Virus record (IMG/VR): IMGVR_UViG_3300031857_001382
Location: 1 to 23,916 of that record
Origin: a virus
Strand: one strand, 5' to 3'
Length of the DNA: 23,916 nt
The translations under genes and the position numbers were made by a program. Below the pieces are notes generated by a model that worked only from the letters and a program-made list of their open reading frames with translations, was not told where the DNA came from and searched no databases. Of the stretch, positions 19,363-23,916 are shown piece after piece; within the stretch, counting starts at the first letter, position 1; the number at the start of each line of letters is the position of its first letter.

Positions 19363-19658
19363 TTAGACTCCCTCGATAAAGCATTCTTATAAGCAATAAT
19401 AACCTTGTGCCTTAGTTCTGCACTATCTGCACTTCCAGCCCATTCACTCAGATTGTTCCATATAACCACCATGTCGGAACTTTTACACAATGTCTGATGA
19501 TTTGTAAGCCACCTAGACATCTGTTGGTGACGCTCAGTAGGATTATGTACTGTGTAGGCTATACCATAAAACTCACGTACACTGCAGTTATCAGAAGAAC
19601 TAGAGGGAGTAGAAGCTAAAAGTCCTAGGGTTAGTAGGACTACTATTAGCTTTCTCAT
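19359..19658 (-). CDS. Secreted/periplasmic protein of unknown function (99 aa)
   Basis: The N-terminus has a clear signal peptide (MRKLIVVLLTLGLLASTPSS) with a plausible signal peptidase I site after ASTPSSSS. There is no lipobox cysteine at the cleavage point, so an outer-membrane lipoprotein spanin is not obvious. The mature part has two cysteines (SDNCSVREFYG; HQTLCKSSD) that could form a disulphide and the segments HNPTERHQQMSRWLTNH and WNNLSEWAGSADSAELR. I recall similar proteins near lysis genes in other podoviruses. Role unknown. Confidence 0.72.
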   Translation of the reverse strand: MRKLIVVLLTLGLLASTPSSSSDNCSVREFYGIAYTVHNPTERHQQMSRWLTNHQTLCKSSDMVVIWNNLSEWAGSADSAELRHKVIIAYKNALSRESK

Positions 19659-19663
19659 GATGG

Positions 19664-21538
19664 TTACTTAGTGGGGATTGAAGACCAGTCTACACCCATT
19701 GACTGACCAAACATTCCTGTATCGCCTGACTCATTAGAAGGGCCAAAGAAGTTAGCCAGAGGTTCTACAACCAACTTAGTAAATGCTGTAGGACTTCCAA
19801 GTTTATCTTTAGCTTGAGCTAGGTATGTGATAGCTTTAGCACCTTTAGGATCAGCCATGATCTTAGCCAACTTACGCTGACTTAGAATTAGACCACCACC
19901 TGCAATACTAGCTTCAACAAAGTTATCTTTAATCTTCTGTTGTTGCTCAGGGCTTAACAAGAAAGCATAACCAGTACCTACAGCCAATACAGGAGCACCA
20001 ATGTTAGCCACAGCAGCACCTGTACGTAGGTTAAGTCCGGGTTGTCTTTCAACAGATACTAGACCTTTCTTAGCAGCTTCATTCATAGCCAAGATAGCGT
20101 TATACTGAGGTGTGCCACTAAATAAAGCTTTAAATGTATTCTGTGTTGCTTTGTTCTGCTCTACCTGATTAGCAAACTTAAGCATATTCTCAGGTGTGTG
20201 AGTAAGCGCATCAAGATAACCAATACGAAGAGAATCTAATACTTCCTTAGAAGACTTCTTAGACAACGTACCAGCTGCAGCTACAGACTTATAAAGCTGA
20301 GAGATAGGTGTTTCCTTACCCGAAGCAAACAGGAAAGCTCCTACCTCTTCAGGGTTCTTAGACATGGCTTCTTGAATAGAGTCTGTTTGTAAGCCTTGAA
20401 TACCCTCACGGTATGTCTTAGTTACAGTTTTATATTCAGCCAATGTTGCAGGATTCAATGTTCTTCCCGCTGTGAAGTCCATCGCTCCATCAAGCTTATC
20501 AATTAACTCAGAGATTGTCTTTGAAGCTCTAGAATCTTTCTCAGAACCTAGAGAATTAGAATACTTATCTCTGTTCTCAGCTAAGTAACGTGAACGAAGC
20601 TTATGAATTAAGTTTACATCTACTTGAGGGGGTAAAGTATCTAGTTCTTTTAAGATACTCTTTTGACCTGCTGTCAAAGCTGCTGGATCAGATAGTTCCT
20701 TCTGTGCCCACTGCTTTACACTAAACATAGATACACGAGAATCTGTATCTTTAAATATATTTGTATAAAGAGGTGCTACAGCTTCACTAAGGCTTGTTTC
20801 ACCTTGCTTAATAAAGTTCTGTAATACCTCACCTGAAGCCTTCTGAGTTGATGAACCACTACGAAGTGCTTGTTCAAACTCAGGAGTCTTGGCAAAACTA
20901 GACAACACATCTTTCTGACCTGTCTGCAAAGCATCAGAGATCTCTTGTTGTTTCTTCTTAAAGATGTCAAAGGTAGCTGGTGTATAGACAAAACCTTCAA
21001 TGGCATCATCTATATTGCTACCTGTACGGGCAGCTAGTGGTAATGAAGAACCATACTTAGTAAGGAAATCCTGAGCTGCTTGATTAGCATCAGGAATGTC
21101 TTTCTTAGTAAAACCTAACTTATCAGCTCCAAAGCGGATAGTTTTAGCAGCTCCTTTGAGCACCAAGTTACCAGCAGCATCCCAAGCAGCCTCTTCAAAA
21201 CCAGCCTGAGCTAGGCGATTACCTGACATAGGCTCACCACGTATAAACTGTTCTACGCCTTCTCCAAAAGCACCACCAGCACCAGCTCCTAAAATACCTA
21301 AGCCAACAGAAGCTACAGGGCCAGCTGGAGCACCTGCAATTAAACCTGTGATACCACCAGCTAGTCCACCAATTTCCTGACCACCCAAGATACCACGAGG
21401 ACGATACTCAGGACTAAGTACAGATTTAGAAGTTAATTCATCAGACTTGGCAGCAGTCTGAGCTGCCTGACGTTCTGCAAGATACTTGTTAGCTGCTTGC
21501 ATTTGTTCGCCTTCAACAGGCACAGTGCTCCAATCCAT
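19664..21538 (-). CDS. Internal virion/DNA-ejection protein candidate (624 aa)
   Basis: Starts MDWSTVPVEGEQMQAANKYL and ends GVDWSSIPTK, so the motif DWS(S/T)(I/V)P occurs at both termini. Residues about 51-95 form a Gly/Ala-rich stretch with GGLAGGITGLIAGAPAGPVA and GLGILGAGAGGAFGEG, a glycine-zipper type that can insert in membranes. The rest is helical and polar. The gene follows the 449-aa protein by 1 bp. Size, order and composition fit podovirus inner-core proteins that form the ejection channel; assignment is by pattern. Confidence 0.65.
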   Translation of the reverse strand: MDWSTVPVEGEQMQAANKYLAERQAAQTAAKSDELTSKSVLSPEYRPRGILGGQEIGGLAGGITGLIAGAPAGPVASVGLGILGAGAGGAFGEGVEQFIRGEPMSGNRLAQAGFEEAAWDAAGNLVLKGAAKTIRFGADKLGFTKKDIPDANQAAQDFLTKYGSSLPLAARTGSNIDDAIEGFVYTPATFDIFKKKQQEISDALQTGQKDVLSSFAKTPEFEQALRSGSSTQKASGEVLQNFIKQGETSLSEAVAPLYTNIFKDTDSRVSMFSVKQWAQKELSDPAALTAGQKSILKELDTLPPQVDVNLIHKLRSRYLAENRDKYSNSLGSEKDSRASKTISELIDKLDGAMDFTAGRTLNPATLAEYKTVTKTYREGIQGLQTDSIQEAMSKNPEEVGAFLFASGKETPISQLYKSVAAAGTLSKKSSKEVLDSLRIGYLDALTHTPENMLKFANQVEQNKATQNTFKALFSGTPQYNAILAMNEAAKKGLVSVERQPGLNLRTGAAVANIGAPVLAVGTGYAFLLSPEQQQKIKDNFVEASIAGGGLILSQRKLAKIMADPKGAKAITYLAQAKDKLGSPTAFTKLVVEPLANFFGPSNESGDTGMFGQSMGVDWSSIPTK

Positions 21539-21539
21539 A

Positions 21540-22889
21540 TTATTTAACCTCTAGTTCTTTTTGCAGTTTCTGAGCTTCTTCAACTTCTGCTTTAGTCATT
21601 GGTTGTTTTGTCTTCAAAGCTTCTCTAGCCTTGTCTTCAAGATCACGATAACGCTTCAATTTAGTAAAGTTCTGACCTGTCAACAAGTTCAAGTCTTTAG
21701 AGTAACGCTCAGTCTCTGGTAACTTAGCCAGTTGTTCATAACTCTTAGTACCAGCTTCAATCTCAGTTTGCAGATCATTCAAGATACGTGCAATAGTCTT
21801 GATCTGTTGTGGGCTGCTGAACTTACTCTTAACCAACTGATCCATCTCTTTAACAGCCAATGAACCGGGGAAGTTACGAGCAATAGTCTGTAGAACCTGT
21901 GAAGAAACACTGTTCATGTACTCAGTGTTAGACAACTTATTCTCATCAACAGGTACACCAAAGGCTGATAATGCTTTACCAAACTGTAGCGCAGTCTCTG
22001 AGAAAGTACCTGTAAATGTTGCTGGCAGGTTATTCCTAACTTCTTTAAGCTTTTCAACCATTGGAACTTGCACTTTATAAGCATCTCCAGCAGTTTTCCA
22101 AACATTAGCTTTATCTTTAATGTCTTGCGTTGTACCAATCTCTTTGATAATAGCTGCAACATCCACAGGCTTATTAACTGTAGCTCCAGCTTTAGCAATA
22201 GCTGTCTTATTAGCCACTACGTTATCTTCCATTTTCTTAACTTGATCTGGTGTGTAATCACTCAGATAAGGCTTAGCTGTAAAGCCAAGTTTCTGTGCTT
22301 GTACGGCATAGTCAGAAGGTACTGGTACTTTCTTAGTTTCTATATACTTAGAAAAAGCTGTATCATTAGAAGCAATGCCCATAGCCTCAGACTCTCCCAG
22401 ACCAGCATCTCTTAACAGTTGAACACGAGCATTTTTACCTGCTTGCTTATCGGATAATTCTTGAGTTTCAAAACCAACTTTAGCTGTTTGAGCACCTTTT
22501 AAGCTAACCTCAGCTTCTTTGCCTCGTGCCTCAATAGCTTGTGTCTCCATTGCCTGAGCACGTTGAATTAACTGAAAGGCTGACTCAGGGTCTGAAACTT
22601 GTAAAGCATTAGCCATGTCACGAAGACCTTTGGCTGTATTGGTGTTGTACTGACTTGCAAGTTGACGCAAACGGGTAGCACGTTGAATAGTAGGGTCTTG
22701 AATGTTCACACCAAAAGCACCTGCTAAACCTTGTCCTAAGTTAGCACCACCCTTGTATGCCATTGAACTAAGTTGCTGGTTTTGACCCATCTCAGCAAAC
22801 TGTGCAGCCTTCTGCTCTATCATTTGACGTTGCATTTCCTCAGGAGAAGCCATGCCTCCAAACAAACCTTGAATTGATTGTGTAGCCAT
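21540..22889 (-). CDS. Probable internal virion protein (449 aa)
   Basis: ATG follows AATAAGGAATAAC. The N-terminus (MATQSIQGLFGGMASPEEMQ) leads into a Gln/Ala-rich helical region (QLASQYNTNTAKGLRDMANA), then long charged helices such as KQPMTKAEVEEAQKLQKELE at the end. A Phe/Pro-rich centre (LPATFTGTFSETALQFGKAL) interrupts the helices. It is the middle one of three virion-type genes with almost no spacing. No enzymatic motif was found. A role as inner-core or ejection protein is inferred from order and composition. Confidence 0.6.
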   Translation of the reverse strand: MATQSIQGLFGGMASPEEMQRQMIEQKAAQFAEMGQNQQLSSMAYKGGANLGQGLAGAFGVNIQDPTIQRATRLRQLASQYNTNTAKGLRDMANALQVSDPESAFQLIQRAQAMETQAIEARGKEAEVSLKGAQTAKVGFETQELSDKQAGKNARVQLLRDAGLGESEAMGIASNDTAFSKYIETKKVPVPSDYAVQAQKLGFTAKPYLSDYTPDQVKKMEDNVVANKTAIAKAGATVNKPVDVAAIIKEIGTTQDIKDKANVWKTAGDAYKVQVPMVEKLKEVRNNLPATFTGTFSETALQFGKALSAFGVPVDENKLSNTEYMNSVSSQVLQTIARNFPGSLAVKEMDQLVKSKFSSPQQIKTIARILNDLQTEIEAGTKSYEQLAKLPETERYSKDLNLLTGQNFTKLKRYRDLEDKAREALKTKQPMTKAEVEEAQKLQKELEVK

Positions 22890-22900
22890 GTTATTCCTTA

Positions 22901-23902
22901 TTAGTATCCAAAGTATCCGCTAACAGCAGCTGGTTGATAAGGTGTTGCAGATGGAGCAGACAATCCTTTAATCAACTGACTAATAGGATCTGTTAAGCCA
23001 GCTACAGTGCCCTGCAAAGCTGCACGTTGAGCTTGGTTAGCAGTTGACTGACCTGCTGCATATTGATTTGCAGCTGCCTGAGCTTGAGCAGAACCTGCTG
23101 AACCCAATGCAGTACCTTGAGTCAAAGCATTTAAGCCTTGATTCTCTAGGTTAGTAGCACCTTGCATATAATTAGTATATGGAGCCAGAGCTTGTGTCTG
23201 CAAACCATAACCAGCACCTTGCAAGTTCAAACCACCAGTCATCAAACCTTGACCGAATGTAGCTTGTTGTTGACCTGCCAACTGAGCCTGTGCAGCCAAC
23301 TGAGCATCCTGCTGAGCCATAGCATTGTAGTATGCAGCCATCTGAGGATTAGTAGCTTGCAATCCGGGAGCACCAGCAGTGTATCCAGCCATTGTGCCAC
23401 CAGTGGCTAGACCTAAACGACCTTGCTGTTGCTGTTGGTTAGTTAGATTAGCCAGTGACTGTTCACGACCGGGAGCAAGTAACTGCTGCTGTTGAGTAAT
23501 GTACTGCTGAGCTTGTGCTTGAGGTGTCTGAGCTATGTAGCCAGCACCTAAGTTAAACAACCCTTGACCAGCTTGAGTAATACCAGCTTGCTGAGCCTGT
23601 GCAGCTTGAGCTTGACCGATACCAGTACCAGCCAATCCCATTAGACCTTCACGAGCTGCAGCTACGTCAGGAGCTACCTGATAGCCAGCACCAATCAGCT
23701 GTCCAGTTGTGGGGTCATAGTTAAAGCCTGACTTACCAAACCTAGTAGTAACTCCTACAGGTCTGAATTGAGCCATCTGTGCAGCTGTTTGAGCTGACGA
23801 TGCAGCGTTACCAGCTGCTTGATTAGCTGCATAATTAGTACCTAAAGCACCTACGGCACTAGCACCGAGGGTTCCAAGTAAACTTGTATAATCGATAGCC
23901 AT
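22901..23902 (-). CDS. Ala/Gln/Gly-rich virion protein candidate (333 aa)
   Basis: ATG at 23902 is preceded by GGAGGCACATACTA. The protein is dominated by Ala, Gln and Gly. It starts MAIDYTSLLGTLGASAVGAL, has glutamine-rich blocks (QQYITQQQQLLAPG; LTNQQQQQGRLG), and ends with PYQPAAVSGYFGY. The N-terminal helix may insert in a membrane. It resembles inner-core or ejection proteins of podoviruses, the first of three in the leftward transcript. No catalytic motif. The 14 bases to its right are the window's end. Confidence 0.6.
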   Translation of the reverse strand: MAIDYTSLLGTLGASAVGALGTNYAANQAAGNAASSAQTAAQMAQFRPVGVTTRFGKSGFNYDPTTGQLIGAGYQVAPDVAAAREGLMGLAGTGIGQAQAAQAQQAGITQAGQGLFNLGAGYIAQTPQAQAQQYITQQQQLLAPGREQSLANLTNQQQQQGRLGLATGGTMAGYTAGAPGLQATNPQMAAYYNAMAQQDAQLAAQAQLAGQQQATFGQGLMTGGLNLQGAGYGLQTQALAPYTNYMQGATNLENQGLNALTQGTALGSAGSAQAQAAANQYAAGQSTANQAQRAALQGTVAGLTDPISQLIKGLSAPSATPYQPAAVSGYFGY

Positions 23903-23916
23903 TAGTATGTGCCTCC

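Overview
The window is part of a lytic-type, tailed double-stranded DNA bacteriophage genome, probably of podovirus morphology. This rests on a T7-type replication and recombination set (primase-helicase, family A DNA polymerase, SSB-like protein, 5'-3' exonuclease, endonuclease I), a large terminase, a portal protein, three large Ala/Gln/Gly-rich candidate internal virion proteins and a lysis cassette. I see no integrase, repressor, tRNA, CRISPR array or insertion sequence. No single-subunit RNA polymerase is encoded here, so transcription probably depends on the host enzyme. A T7-like replicon with a cobalamin-dependent (class II) ribonucleotide reductase and no phage RNA polymerase recalls SIO1/cobavirus-like and cyanopodovirus-like aquatic phages. 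That placement is inference from the gene set. A proteobacterial host would fit the DnaA boxes and the possible sigma-54 promoter.

Layout. (1) Positions 1-4122, minus strand: small terminase subunit candidate, large terminase, three small basic proteins and the portal, which runs off the left edge. (2) Positions 4123-5075: a 953-bp gene-free divergent region that looks like a replication origin and transcription switch. It holds an AT-rich stretch, a strong minus-strand sigma-70 promoter, two different triplet repeat families, four perfect DnaA boxes and a sigma-54-like promoter facing the plus-strand genes. (3) Positions 5076-8334, plus strand: about fourteen tightly packed, mostly unrecognised small genes sharing a stereotyped ribosome-binding leader, probably early host-takeover genes. 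(4) Positions 8312-17879, plus strand: DNA replication, recombination and nucleotide metabolism, ending with the class II ribonucleotide reductase and a small conserved gene. (5) Positions 17882-17916: a bidirectional hairpin terminator where the two transcription blocks converge. (6) Positions 17924-23902, minus strand: lysis genes (GH24 lysozyme, two membrane proteins, a coiled-coil protein, a secreted protein), then three large virion or ejection protein candidates.

How the parts work together. If the map is circular or circularly permuted, the minus-strand block is one late unit. It would start at the promoter near 4370-4397, run left through packaging and head genes, re-enter from the right edge through the internal virion proteins and end at the lysis genes. 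The plus-strand block would be the early/middle unit. Both would start in the 4123-5075 region and end at the 17.9-kb terminator. The most notable part is that control region: a plasmid- or chromosome-like origin architecture on a phage that also encodes T7-style replication enzymes.
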